From NCBI GenBank assembly GCA_035578175.1, contig JAQMRL010000008.1:65195041-65259040 (forward strand): DNA of 64,000 bases. Reading direction: 5' to 3'. Under the pieces are notes generated by a model. That model had not been told where the DNA came from. It searched no databases and was given only the letters and a program-made list of their open reading frames with translations. Below are positions 33,513 to 45,556 of this stretch, one piece after another. Position 1 is the first letter of the stretch. Every line of letters starts with the position of its first letter. The stretch comes from Catonia carolina. Its lineage: Eukaryota; Arthropoda; Insecta; Hemiptera; Achilidae. Position numbers and translations under genes: made by a program.

Positions 33513-34229
33513 CTTTCTCTTACCTATATAAATACATAGGAAAGAAAGTATTGTTTTCATGTTGATTTTTCTAAATCAAGTTTTCACCGGATCTACACGT
33601 TTTCAGACCCCCTAAACACAAAACTATGTTTTTAGCGATTGGTCTGTGTGGGTGTATGTCAACAGAATATCTCTAAAACGGAACATCGCACGAACTTGAA
33701 ACTTAAGTTAGATACCACTAGAGGTACCCGAAACGAATATTTTCATCAAAATCGGTCAACCGGAAGTAGTAGTTTCTTCGTATAATTTTTCAGTTTTTTG
33801 CGATTTTCTCAAAAACGGCTCCTATGATTTTTTTATAAAATCGCCTCATTTACTAAATTTGTTATGCTCCAAAAGATAGGGTAGGCGCCATGTCTGCTGA
33901 CATTCTTGGGGAGGCTGTTGTCTTGTAAATTTTATTTTAAGATTGCGGCTTTAATATACATTTAAGCGCAAAAATATATAAAAAAGTTGTAGAGAATTTA
34001 CAATCCTACAACTTATATTTCAAATATTTTTCTCTACAGAGCCTAGTTTAGCATGAAAGAGTGATTTTTTGTATTTTTAAGCCAAACTGAAGTTGATTTC
34101 ATTTTGCGTTTTTCACTCATGATTTAAATTAGGTTATTTTTATACGAGGTTAGTTTTTTTTTATTTCTAATGTTTCATTGGCCATTATTTGTATTGGCAA
34201 GAGAAAGTCGTGTGAGTGTTTTACACCAG
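33513..34229 (+). mobile_element. RepA copy 4
   Basis: CTTTCTCTTACCTATATAA after a T-rich flank to GTGAGTGTTTTACACCAG before ATTTTC. It has the full order of RepA body words, with the central part shorter than in copy 5. Confidence 0.9.
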
Positions 34230-34375
34230 ATTTTCATCTGTGTTTGTATTTCAACACAGTATTTCAATTAATATCTGGGCTACTAAAACGGAAGACGTGG
34301 TGTTTTACAGATTTTTCCTAAGATGTTTTGTAAACATAAAGACATTCCCGCTGGTTCTTCAGGTGCTTTATCCTC

Positions 34376-34640
34376 AGAGATCATTGGTTGGTATCAAGCC
34401 CACTTGAGTTAAGTTGACTGCCCGACGTAAAGGGTAACCGTTCACAATATACCAGTTCCGAATATCCCTAAACAATGATGTTCTACGTCGACCTGGACCG
34501 CGCTTATCTTTTATCATTCCATACATGATATGCTGCAGCATTCTATATTTCTCACTCCTTATCACATAGTCAAAGTGCTCCAGCTTCAACGATTCACAGT
34601 ATTTATAACTTTCACTGTTTTGTTAACTGCACAAATATTT
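34376..34640 (-). mobile_element. endonuclease/RT LINE C-terminal fragment
   Basis: The open minus-strand stretch 34589-34374 reads LEHFDYVIRSEKYRMLQHIM, then KDKRGPGRRRTSLFRDIRNW and YPLRRAVN. This is the C-terminus after the RT domain of the LINE type at 159-1021 and 3310-3960 (there LGHIIRN and GRRR). The host boundary on the left is unclear. Confidence 0.75.
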
Positions 34641-35089
34641 CTGTAATCCCTACTCTACCTGTTCATGGTATCCATAGCGATCGCCTATACATTACATCTC
34701 GTAGAACTTAAATATTTTTAACTCTTTCTTGTTCAGCGTCCAAGACTACATTCAATACAGCAACACCGAGAACTCCTAACAGCGGACTAATCTAATTCAA
34801 AATGGAAATCCAAGATCCCTACTGCACAAATTCTACTCATTCTTTTAAATGCAGTACCAGCTTGTTCAACACGTGATCTCATCATCGTCTTGTTGAAATT
34901 TCGGATGTTTGAAACTGTCTACTACTTGACATTCGTTTGAAAGCAAAAATTCTAAGTTTAATTTCCGGTTATAATCAATTTTTGATGGCCGTCATTTTAA
35001 AACTACTAAGTCCATCAGACATTGGAAAGAATTCGGAATATTTAATATGAGTGGTTTAACCAAACTCAATATCTTTGACTAAGTTGTAG
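34641..35089. other. possible further LINE relic, otherwise unassigned
   Basis: Moderately less AT-rich sequence right of the LINE piece may be its more upstream, heavily decayed part. No motif is readable with confidence. Confidence 0.35.
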
Positions 35090-35093
35090 TTAA

Positions 35094-35857
35094 GAGGACA
35101 CGGAAAAATTATATTTCACCATGTTAGCGTTTTGCACTTTTCCTACAAAACTACACAAACAATCGCTGTGAAATTTTTACTACGTAAACTTTAAACTGTC
35201 TACAAGACTTTAAGACTCTGGATTGTTGAAACGCCGACTCATCACTGAAAAAAAATATTGAATTTTTATTGCAGTAAATTTCTAAAATTTATTAAAAAAT
35301 ATTTTTTTAAATTTCTTCGATACTAAATGTGAAGAAAGCCCTGTGTATAGTAAAGAACCTTGTCAGTTTAACAACCCTGCAAAATTTCATATGAATCCAC
35401 CCAGTAGTTTTCGAGAAAAGGTGCTTTACGTAGAAATTTTTTTTTTCAAAAACGACTATAATCCAAAAAGTTACCTTCCTTAGAACATTCCTGGCGCATA
35501 ATCAGGTTCGTCTACTGCATCTTCAATTATTTTTCTTTTCAATCTTCTTTGCCTTCAAGCTTGCCGCTGATATGTTGATATATAATTTTTTTGCTCCCCG
35601 TACACGCTCATTATCAAGTTGCTTCATCACATTGTTCGTATTCCACTCTGGTTCTATTCCAGCATGTCTGAGTATGAGGCACTTAGAAAAATGTTACCCC
35701 AATTGAATGAACTCTTATTTTTATACATTTTTTAGCCACTAAATAACTTCTTAGTACTACACATTTTATATCACTGTATTTAGAAAAATGTGAATTTTAA
35801 TATAAAAATAAACACCGATTATTTATTTTTTCTAATATTTTTACTTTCCGTGTCCCC
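35094..35857 (-). mobile_element. TTAA-flanked DNA transposon with transposase relic
   Basis: 764 bp between TTAA at 35090-35093 and 35858-35861. The left end GAGGACACGGAAA pairs with the reverse complement of the right end GGGGACACGGAAA. On the minus strand about 35660-35480 reads HAGIEPEWNTNNVMKQLDNE, RGAKKLYINISAASLKAKK and, after a frameshift, IIEDAVDEPDYAPGMF and a stop. The Tyr-x-Pro-Gly-x-Phe ending is one I associate, from memory, with the C-terminus of Mutator/Kolobok-like transposases of insects. TTAA duplication suits Kolobok or piggyBac. Confidence 0.65.
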
Positions 35858-36029
35858 TTAACGTAACAGACTGATCGACTTAGAGAATGTATCTACTCTT
35901 ATTAGTTAATCAAATCTTATTTGTTTGAGAATTAAATCTATAATTTCATATATCATTTATATTTTCTTCTTTAGTTTTCAATCATATCACTGAATATTTT
36001 TGTTACAAACATGTAGCTTTAAATTTTTA

Positions 36030-36952
36030 CTTTCTCTTGCCTATATGAATATATAGGAAGGAAAGTATTGTTTTCATGTCGATTTTTCGAAATCGAGTTT
36101 TCACCGGATCTATACGTTTTCAGACCCCCTGAACCCAAAAAACATGTTTTTAGCGATTGGTCTGTGTGTGTGTCTGTATGTGTGTGTGTGTGTGTGTATA
36201 CAAAATATCTCAAGAACGGAACATCGTACGAACTTGAAACTTAAGTTACATACCACTACCGGACCCGACACGAACATTTTCATCAAAATCGGTCAACCGG
36301 AAGTAGTAGTTTATTCGAATAATTTTTCACTTTTTTGCGATTTTCTCAAAAACTGGTCCTACGATTTTTTTAAAAATCGCCTGGTTTACTCAATTTTTTA
36401 TTCTCTACAAGATAGGGTAGGCGTCATGTTTCCTGAAATTCTGGGTAAGGCTGTTTTCACGTAAAAACATTTTCTTTTTAAGATTGCGGCTTTAATATGC
36501 ATTTTAGCGCAAAACGTTATATGATAAAAGTTGTAGAGAATGTAAAATTCTACAACTTTTATTTCAAATATCTTTTTGTAAAACGCTTAGTTTAGCGGTA
36601 ATTAGCGATTTTCTGTTTTTTTCTCACGAAAACGTGTGAAAAATTGATTTCTTTAAGATTTCGGCCTTGGTATGCATTTTACGACAAAAGTGTATTTAAT
36701 CAAATTTATAGGAAATTAAAAGATCTACAACTTTTATTGAAAGCGTTTTTCTCTACAGAGCCTAGTTTAGCGTGAAAGAGTGATTTTCCGTATTTTGAAG
36801 CCAAAGAGGTCGATTTTCATTTTCCGTCTTTCACTCATGATTAAAATAAGGTAATGTTTTTAGAGATTAGTTTTTGGTTTATTTCTAATGTTAGGTTATA
36901 TTGTTCATTATTTGCATTGGCAAGAGAAAGTTGTGTGAGTGTTTCACATCAG
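36030..36952 (+). mobile_element. RepA copy 5, full length
   Basis: 923 bp; the best-preserved plus-strand copy. It starts CTTTCTCTTGCCTATATGAA after AATTTTTA and ends GAAAGTTGTGTGAGTGTTTC, continuing ACATCAG, before ATTTTATG. It contains a GT-rich tract (36163-36198), an imperfect tandem duplication of about 175 bp (units starting AAGATT at 36480 and 36655), and a 12-bp-arm hairpin AAAAGTTGTAGA/TCTACAACTTTT at 36526-36560. No coding motif. Confidence 0.9.
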
Positions 36953-37879
36953 ATTTTATGGTAGAATAATGAAATTCTGATTACTTTGACAGTACAATCA
37001 AATGTTGTGTGACTATGAACAAACAAATTTAATAAATTTTACATATTTGTATTTCACAGTTAACATCCAAATTAGCAATACTTTATAGATTATCTACCGT
37101 TAATGTCACTAATTTGTATACTTTAACGCCACGTATCAGTAAAAGTAATACGTAGATATACGATAGATAACATTTTACGATGTTCGATACTTATTCCTAC
37201 ATACATACGAGCATAAAACATAAATACTTAGACCTACATACATAATAATTATTTTGATTGACTGATTACTTAATAATTAATTAAGTATGTGTTCATTATA
37301 ATTACAATTACAAATTTTAATGTGCTCAATTGATCACATTGTAATTGTAATCGTTTAGAAACCATTAAATGAGATTTTAATTTAATTTCTTCAGTAAGAT
37401 TGTTTCAGTAAAGCTACTCAGTACTTAAGAGCATCAGGTAAAACAAATGGTTAATTAATTAAATTCGTTGTATTAGTAAACCTGTGACACACTTGTGCTC
37501 ATTATCATAATAAAACTAAAAGAAAAGAAAATAATGTATTCATAAACAAATAATGTCAATAGATGAATTTGCTGTTTTCTCATCAGTTCATTTGCGTCAT
37601 CAATATTTCTTACCAGCGACTACAGGTTTTTGTTTCACTAAATTGTAGGCCTAGTTAAAATCTAGTCCAAGAAATATACTTAATTGTACATCCGTTAACT
37701 TCTCCCTGATAAAAAGTAGTTTATCTCTCAGATAAACGAAGAAACTATTGATTATTAAACAACCAAGATCATAGACTAAGATTAAATTTAAGAGATCTTG
37801 TGCATTGATCAATGTAGAAAACAAAAATTCCTTATCAGGCATTCAAAAGATATCGTTCTTGGCATGAGCACCTGCCATA
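36953..37879. other. AT-rich intergenic sequence
   Basis: Nothing supportable; short AT palindromes only (for example around 37265-37345). Confidence 0.4.
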
Positions 37880-38445
37880 ATTTCCTTTTTCTTCTTTTCT
37901 CCTCACGGGTTAGGCACTTTTAGCTATTTGGGCACCCATTTTTACTTCGGCCTTCCATTATATTTGCTTCCGATTGCAAATTGGATTGATTGGTTTGTAC
38001 TTTCTTGCTAAACCACGTAAGTGGCTTTCTGGCATTCTGATAAAATGATCGACCCATTAGGCAAGAGATAATATTACTTTTTCGTTAAGTGGAAAAATTC
38101 CCAATTCTTGCCTTGTATCTTTTTCCATTTTTGATCCTGTCTAGTCTTGTACAATCCGTAACAGACTTTAAAAACTTCATTTTGCAGTTTGAATATTTCT
38201 TTCGTTCCATCTCCTTATCAACACTGATATATTATGTCAAGGCTTACAAAACATTAACCTAGTTTCGGGTCTTGTTTTTGCGTTAGCGTTCTATGAACCG
38301 TCGCACATATCAGATTTAATTTAGTAATTTTATTTTTCATGTCATAGTCATCTTCACATCAGTTTCAAGATATTTATAGCGGTTCACTTGCTTTAGTATG
38401 TGTCCATTAATTACTATTTTGGATCTTTTTGGGGTCTTTCAATAG
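37880..38445 (-). mobile_element. endonuclease/RT LINE fragment
   Basis: On the minus strand with frameshifts: VINGHILKQVNRYKYLETDV at about 38410-38355, AEMKFLKSVTDCTRLDRIKN-like around 38195-38130, KIQGKNWEFFHLTKK, then WVDHFIRMPESHL at 38060. A TTCTTCTTT stretch at 37887-37897 would be the GAA-type tail. It matches 13801-14357 in order of motifs (there MKFLQLTYGCSREDRYRN), so both belong to one family. Confidence 0.75.
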
Positions 38446-39766
38446 AATGCTACATAAACCATTGGACATAGAATGAACCTGGCATAATAGTGTTGTAAAA
38501 TGCATCATTCAAAAATCATTACTTTACCTCTGCGTGAAATCAACATAGCAGTTAAAAAAAATGCCCGCTATATCAAATAATAAATAATTTTACTCACAAA
38601 ACATTCAATTTATACAGAAAACTGAGTTATTTAATATACTTAAACGTCGGTTTCTTTGTATTCAGCCTGAATGAAATTAAATACCTTTTAAAAGCTCGTA
38701 CCAGAAAACCGAATAAACTCGTAAATCAACGTCTGATGAATTTTTAATAACAACGAATCAAATCAGAAATGGACAAACTTTTATTTGGTGTATCATTCAA
38801 ATTTTTTTAGTAAGTAGTATATAGTGAAAAAATCTTAGATAATCGAAGCTCAGATATTCTCAGTCTTGCTATAACATATCCATTAAAAGTGGATTTACGG
38901 ATTGTGAAGTTTAAATTAATTTATTGATTAAAGTGATTCGGATGAAGTGAAATTCAATAATGTATAGTTAGTCATTTTAAACTGAATCGAAGTAAATTTG
39001 GTGATGTTTAGGCTTAAGCTGAAGAGACAAATTGAATGAGGATGAAATGTAGTGCTGTAGTGAAGAGTGCGTAGTGAAATTGAAGGTTAATGGAATTCAA
39101 AACTTTAAAGTTTCAAAGTGAATCAAACTGAATCGAAATCTATTAAACATGTTAGTTCAATTCAGTTCTGTTTAAAACCCCTTCAGTTCTGCTCTAAAAT
39201 TGATGTGGAATTTGTGGGTTTAACACTTAAACAATGTAAACATTTAAACATATATCAACCTTACAAGCGTGTGGTCCGCGTACCCATACTCCATGCTTAT
39301 TTAAAGAGTGAGAGAGTAAATTTGAGTGAGTTTTGATAACGGTGGAATGGGAGAGAAATCGCAAAAGCATACTGAAAGCACAACACTGGACACAACACTC
39401 AGCATGTTGTTCTTTGCATCTGCTTGCTGAGGGGTTGGGAGGTTGACAAAACAACATGAGAGGGTAATTTTTTTTGTAGAGCAGCAGGAATATATCTGCG
39501 TGCATAATTACATTTCAGTATGTCTATGGTATACAAACAGCTGGCCAATATTATACAAAATTTATCTTCATAATGTGCTTACATGTTAATTTTTTCCAAA
39601 CTTCACCAACACGTGTTACAGATCTTGAATGTGTGATATTAACATAATATTAGAGTAATAGTATATTTTAATTATCTCTATCCATTTTGCATTTATTAAA
39701 TATTCAGTTTTCACATGTTATTAAAACGTAAATACGAATGAATATAGTGTTTCTATTTAATTGAAA
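38446..39766. other. unassigned; cryptically simple stretch
   Basis: 38930-39180 is rich in recurring words (TGAAGTGAA, GAATCGAA, ATTGAA) without a fixed period. No gene is supported. Open stretches at 39118-39336 and 39227-39505 overlap in opposite strands and carry no recognisable motif. Confidence 0.4.
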
Positions 39767-39768
39767 TA

Positions 39769-40938
39769 CAGTCAATTCGGTATAATTGGGGCACATCGGG
39801 ACCGGAGCATTTTGGCCCAATTAAACGGCTGGCCCTAATAAACGAATTCGTAAAATGTGGCGTATACGATACTGTATTTTATTAAAATTATCACACACAT
39901 AAATTTTACATGCATATTCTATCCATGTACGCACGAAACAAATAAAAGGGTATCAGAACAATGATTAACTTTTTAGCGAAACCTTTTGCCTTGGTTTTAA
40001 GCATTGGACTATTGACACGAACACCTTGCGAAGTTACAATGGTGAGCCATTCATTCAACGCTTCTCAACAAGTGGATCCTTCCTTCAAGTTTTCTTTTCT
40101 AAGATGTTCCATGATCTTTTAATGCCCACTCTTGGCGTATTTTCTTTTCTCCGAGCACGACACAAGCTAACATAATTTTCGGTACACCGGTTAGTTCCGA
40201 TAGTTTACGTTGGCTTAGGTTAGGTGGATACGTTTTTATTTTGTCGAGAAGCTTTATTCATTCACACAGTCATATCATTACGCGGCATTTAACTCACAAA
40301 GACGTTGATAGTAGGTACTGTACTGTAAGCATACGCATAAAAATATCAACAAAATGTGTGAAACGAATGGGAATTTTAAAAAAATAAAAAAGTATGCCTG
40401 CAGATAACAAAATAGCCAGACTCGAAAAATAGTGTGTTACAGTACACTCATGAAATCACAAAAACTGATGAGAAGTATGGAATTATGAACGTTCTATGTA
40501 CGAATGACAAGTGACGACTAATCATAAGTTGCAAGGAGGCTGTACAGCTTGTAAGGTTGAGCAAAACTAGTGGATATGACTCACTGAAATTTGTGCAATG
40601 GTTATGTAGCCTTCACATTGTACTGTAAATAACATCTCTATTATAACTGATGTGTGATTACTGTTGTTTATCTGCCGAAACGTTTACTTTAATACCTCTA
40701 TTATTCCCATTATCTTATCCTGCCGCTTAGAACCACGTGTTGTTCGTCGTTGGCCTGTAATGGTTTTAATAAAACCTATTGTACATACATCAGATTGGCC
40801 CCAATAAGCGGCATTATGAACCGAATAAACGGAGGACTTATCAATGTAAAATCCCATTCTATTTTTGTTCATTAAAGAACTGTCTCAAAAAACCGGCTGC
40901 CCCAATTAACCAGTGGACCAATTATCCGGAATCGACTG
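39769..40938 (-). mobile_element. pogo-type transposon with decayed transposase
   Basis: 1170 bp; CAGTCAATTCGGTATAATTG at the left pairs imperfectly with the right-end reverse complement CAGTCGATTCCGGATAATTG. TA is found at 39767-39768 and 40939-40940. Inside, the minus strand reads a CENP-B/pogo-like DNA-binding region (see the pseudogene entry). The DDE part is missing, so it is a deletion derivative. It faces opposite to the host gene. Confidence 0.85.
39955..40335 (-). pseudogene. pogo transposase N-terminal relic
   Basis: The minus strand from about 40260 reads KLLDKIKTYPPNLSQRKLSE and LTGVPKIML, a pogo/CENP-B-type first helix-turn-helix. Then come LGEKKIRQEWALKDH and, after a frameshift, EALNEWLTIVTSQGVRVNSP followed by LKTKAKGF, the second (HTH_Tnp_Tc5-type) domain. 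Stops and frameshifts interrupt it, and no catalytic domain follows. Confidence 0.75.
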
Positions 40939-40940
40939 TA

Positions 40941-41566
40941 TATAAAAAATAGCGAATAATATTTTATTTTCAAAATCCTATTCACCAATGAATAAATACG
41001 GCGATGTGTGACAAATTGTATTTCAAAAGACTGAATCTTCAAGATCTTTCCAACAAACTTTTAATATTGTACAGTTATTCTTTCTTTTACGTTTTTTATA
41101 AATAATTTTAATAATATCATTACAACGTTATGTTGGATCATAAGTAACTAACTCTCCATCATGAAAATTCTTTAGCAGTTTTGCACGTTATCGACAAATC
41201 ATTGAGATAAATACCTTTCCTGTTATTAAAAGGGCTTTCTGTAGTTCTTATATTGAAATATTTGACAAAATACTTTATAGAGGTTCTACTAGAACCAAAT
41301 CGACCTTATAATTGTAAATGTTTTTCTACAAACGCTTTCTAGAATGTGTATTTGTTGAGATTAACGTTCCATAGAGTAAAACGAATGAAGAAATAAATTT
41401 ATAGATTTAATCATTTTGTACACGTTTCTTCCAATTTCTTGAGAAGCAGATGGAAGTAAGATTATGTGATGGTAATCTTATGTGGTAATCTAAATTGAGA
41501 TAATGTGTTTTAAAGCTGTATTAGCTAATTTAGAAATAGTATTATCGATATCTACATCAATTTTTA
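40941..41566. other. AT-rich intergenic sequence
   Basis: No supportable feature. Confidence 0.4.
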
Positions 41567-42078
41567 CTTTTTCTTGCCTTGTATGAGTACTGTATATAGG
41601 GAATGAAAGTATTGTTTTATATTTATTTTCCGAAATAACATTTTCACCGGAAATACACGTTTACAGGTATCCTAACCAAAAAAAACATGTTTTTAGCGAT
41701 TGATCTGTGAGTGAACAAAATTACTCAAGAGTGGAATAACGTATGAAGTTGAAACTTGAAACTTAATTAAAATACCATTAAAAAACCCGACAAAATCATT
41801 TTCATCAAAATTAATCAGCTGAAAGTAGAAGTTACCTTATCATTAAATCCTACAGAAGTTGTTTTTCATTTTGTGACATTCCTTCATGATTTAGGTTGCT
41901 TTTCATTTTATAATTGTTTACTGCTGATTAAACATAAGTTATATATTCCATTATTTATTATTATTACATAATAATATATAATATAATGTATAATAATAAA
42001 TAATATGTAATAATATGATAATAATATAATATTATTATTATATTGTCAAGAGAACATCATGTGAGTGTTTCACACCTA
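41567..42078 (+). mobile_element. RepA copy 6, internally deleted
   Basis: 512 bp. CTTTTTCTTGCCTTGTATGA follows ATTTTTA; the right end TGTGAGTGTTTCACACCTA precedes ATTTTTT. The middle, from the second coding-like block to the tandem unit, is lost. A local (TAA/ATA)-rich expansion fills 41960-42045. Confidence 0.85.
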
Positions 42079-43282
42079 ATTTTTTCAAGTAAAATTATCT
42101 AAGGAAGGATACTTTTGACATCAAATTGTGTAATAGTAATGAATTCTATTTTAATTCCCATAAACACCGTTCTTATCCCACAGTAGGAGAGTTTTCTAGT
42201 TCCGTTCAAACATATTAATCAATGGTTTTTAACTAGAATAATACTTTTAATTTGAGTGTAATAAGTAACAGAAAGGCAGGCGCCTTCGTTTCTCTCTATT
42301 ACAATTTTACCGCTACTACCAATGTGCCAAATTCTGTATCAGTCTTCTACAGTCTAGTAGTACTTAGCACAAGTATTACCTTCCCATTTCCAACCCAAAC
42401 ATTTTGATTTGTCATAATATAAATTAATACATTATTTTCCGGTACCATAAGGTATATTTATTTTTTTGCACCCTCGCTAGTTAAAACTTTCAATTATTCA
42501 TTGTACTTTATAAATGGAACAACCTGTTGTATTACAAAATAATGATAAAGATGAACTTTATTGTGAATAAATATTTTGCAAACCTTTATGAGAAACAAAT
42601 AGTTAGTTAGGTATTCTGTGTATTACTGAACATTGAACGCACCGTGAAACAATACTCTTCAATATAATGAAAGTGAGTGTATAACAACGGATGGACATAC
42701 AGAGAAGATTTGTTGCATTCACATACAAACACAATATTGCATAGAGGGATAGATATCTACCGACAATAATTCTACAACAACATAACCTCAAATCCACTAG
42801 GAATTCCTTCCGCGCAATAGTGGACATCATGTATCATATAATGAATGCAACTGAAAGTCATAAATTATTCTCAGCAATGTACGAGTGGTCCATTAGCGTC
42901 AAAGCGGCTTCAACCATCCTCCCTTTTGTAAGGGAATCATTTCAACATAAATCATTTGTACGTTTGTTTGTCGGTTCGCTCGTTTTATTTGTTCTAAAGC
43001 TTGGTGGGTTAGTCATTGATTACAAGGTTGAAAATATCTGCTAAGCCAACTGTCGTAACTAATCATTATATAATTCTTGACCAATATATGATCATTCATG
43101 AAATATCTTAAGTTATACCTGATTCCATGAGCATTGTCGAGTACGTTGATGGAATAATTTGGTCCCAATTTTGTATCCATTGAATTGTTTTATGATATTT
43201 TAAACTATTTATAAGTATTAATGATATACAAATAATTGGTTGATAACAAACAACTAGAATAGGTAACTAAGTAAACTATAAG
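42079..43282. other. unassigned intergenic sequence
   Basis: Open stretches at 42603-42830 (minus) and 42820-43044 (plus) show no recognisable motif or splice-linked partner, so I do not call genes. Confidence 0.4.
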
Positions 43283-43800
43283 AGGTTGGCTCAAAAAGTT
43301 CGCGGAATTGGTTAATAGAAATTGATTTAAAGTACATTATCCATTACATTAATCCATTTTCCTTCAAAATACTCTTCTCCTGCGTCTACGCACTTATTCC
43401 ACCGTTCATGCAATCGTTAGAAACACTTCTGAAAGCCATTTTTGAACATTCTATCAGCTATTTCATCGCATTTTCCATCACCTCTGATGAATCAGCAAAA
43501 CGATATCCCTTCAGTGTCATTTTCAGTTGTGGAAACAGGTAAAAATCCGGTGGTACTAGATTGGAAGAATATTGGAGGATGTTCCAGAGTGGTGACATTG
43601 TTCTTTGCAAGGTATTGTTTCACCATTAGGGATCAATGTGACAGGACACTGTCATGCAACAAAAACAAATAAATCCCGGCCCATTTGCTAATTTTTCAGG
43701 CCGTTTTCGCCGAATTGCATCTCGTAACCGTTTTAAGATTTCTATGTACAATTCTTTGTTGGTTGTTTTCCCTGTTGTCACCTGTTTGCACGGACAAGTT
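43283..43800 (-). mobile_element. mariner element, C-terminal half with one TIR
   Basis: The left end GGTTGGCTCAAAAAGTTCGC, continuing GGAATTGG, is a mariner-type TIR. On the minus strand (right to left) are TNKELYIEILKRLRDAIRRK at about 43760-43690, a broken HHDNAP region, YLAKNNVTTLEHPP, a damaged SPDLAPCDFYLFP counterpart, LKGYRFADSSEV and, near the end, KCVDAGEEYFEGKWINVMDN and a stop. Frameshifts abound. The 5' half and other TIR are missing. 43800-44040 reads open on the minus strand, but I cannot align it with mariner. Confidence 0.85.
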
Positions 43801-44094
43801 GTCCAACTGCCTGCTGAATGACACAGCACCTTCCCTAGTAGTGGTACAAACTTCCCAAACGAAAATTTCTCTTTCAGCAAACAAATGTTTGACTGCATGA
43901 GACCATTCCGGGAACTTTTTGACCCTACCTCGTATGTAGGACAACTAATCAGATCTGGAAGAAGTAACCAAACGTTGGAAGCTACTAGAAAAGACGCTTG
44001 GGTTTGATTTAGGAGATTAAATTTTATTTTGGAAAACAAGAACGTCTTACAATATAAGACAAAGATACGTACTTATTTCATGTGAACACTAAGT

Positions 44095-44245
44095 ACTAAG
44101 GTAGAAGGGGACGCGGATGGCCATTGATACGATTGGAGGGCATCAAGAGAATGGTGAGATTAAACTGGACACAGTAAGCAAGGAACAAAGAAAGATTTGG
44201 AGGAGGTTTATATTCAATACTGGATGAATATGCTACGAAAAATCC
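44095..44245 (+). mobile_element. LINE C-terminal scrap
   Basis: Reads GRGWPLIRLEGIKRMVRLNW and TQ, then ARNKERFGGGLYSILDEYAT, which fits the GRPxTRWLDxIKRM and LNWTQLARNRERW ending of endonuclease/RT LINEs. A single stop interrupts it. Confidence 0.6.
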
Positions 44246-44654
44246 GATAAGTACGCACGAAAGCAGTGGTTTTTTTTATAATAGTTATTTTATTTTATAA
44301 TATTATCGGTTATTTTCTTGATATTTATAAATTAACTGATTATCGTGTAAATTTTAACGGTCGTGAATTCCAGTTCTTAATCTTCCACTTCTTCCAATAC
44401 GGATAGCCGATTGTACTTATTCCGGTTCAGAAAATAGATTCAGACTATCTCCTCCAAGACCTCTACCTAAACTACTATTTCCCTCACTTCTGTACCTCAA
44501 TATTTTAAGATGGATTATTTCTTGGTCTATCCGTTGAACTCTTTTAACTTCCTCTGTAACTGATTTTTAGTATTCAGTGCTTGGACTCAATACTTGAATA
44601 TTTTAATTCCTAAGCCTGTTTAATTATACTACTAGATTATACTACTAGTAATTA
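44246..44654. other. unassigned; possibly LINE-derived
   Basis: 44380-44540 has a minus-strand reading with basic residues (VQSAIRIGRSGR) that could be LINE-derived. Three near-copies of ATTATACTACTAG end the block (44625-44664). Confidence 0.35.
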
Positions 44655-45391
44655 TACTACTAGAGGACTTGACACAAACATTTTCATCACAATCGGTCCA
44701 TCGGAAGTAGTAGTTTATTTAATATAACTTTTCACTTTTTTGCGATTTTCTCAAAAACGGCTTCTACGATTTTTTTAAAAATTCGCCTCATTTAGACCTA
44801 CCACATTTTTTATGCTGTACAAGATAGTAGGCGCCATGTCTGCTGAAATTTTCTTGGGGAGGCTGTTCTTTCTTTAAAAAATTTGTTATTTTTAAGATTG
44901 CAGCCTTAATATGCATTTTAGCGCAAAAGTGGATATAATAAAAGTTGTGGACAATTTAAAGATGTATATACAATTTTTATTCCAAATATTTCTTTGCATA
45001 ACGCTTAGTTTAGTGGTAATTAGTGATTTTCTGTTTTTCTTCCATGAAAATCTGTATAATAATGGATTTTTTAAAGATTTCGGCCTTAGTATGCATTTTA
45101 CGACAAAAGTGTATAATCAAATTTATAGTAATTTAAAAGATCTACTACAATTACAACTTTTAATTTAAGCATTTTTTCTACAGAGTCTAGTTTAGAGTGA
45201 AAGAGTGATTTTCTGTAATATTAAGCCAAATTAAGGTTGGTTTTCATTTTGAATCATTCACTCAAGTTTATATTGGGATATATTTTTGAGGTTAGTCTAT
45301 TGTTTATTTTTAATGTTTTATTAATAATGTTAGGTTATATTGTTCATTATTTACATTTACAAGAGAAAGTCATGTGAGTATTTCACACCAG
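44655..45391 (+). mobile_element. RepA copy 7, left-truncated
   Basis: Starts within the RepA body (CTAGAGGACTTGACACAAAC, ATTTTCATCACAATCGG) and runs to the right end GTGAGTATTTCACACCAG before ATTTTTA. The two tandem units are recognisable (AAGATTGCAGCCTTAATATG at about 44893; AAGATTTCGGCCTTAGTATG at about 45074). Confidence 0.9.
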
Positions 45392-45444
45392 ATTTTTAAA
45401 ATTTTATGGTTCAACAGAATTAAAAATGGCAGTAGCTAGAGGTA

Positions 45445-45556
45445 ACTGTACAACTATAAGCATGTAAAGTTCATTTCTCTATCTTATACCAATCGTATGA
45501 AAAATGTACCTAAAATAGAAAATTAACATTGGCGGGATACAAAGTACAATCTCCCC
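45445..45556 (-). mobile_element. TTAA-element end (relative of 11927-12644)
   Basis: The reverse complement matches the first ~115 bp of 11927-12644: GGGGAGATTGTACTTTGTAT, then CCCGCCAATG and TAGGTACATT. Only one end is present, and the flank is TAGG in place of TTAAGG. Confidence 0.75.

Noticed and set aside
42603..43044. Two head-to-head frames of about 75 codons
   Set aside because: They overlap on opposite strands and have no motif, splice partner or composition change.
43685..43944. Frames on both strands overlapping the mariner relic
   Set aside because: Only the minus-strand mariner words have family support.
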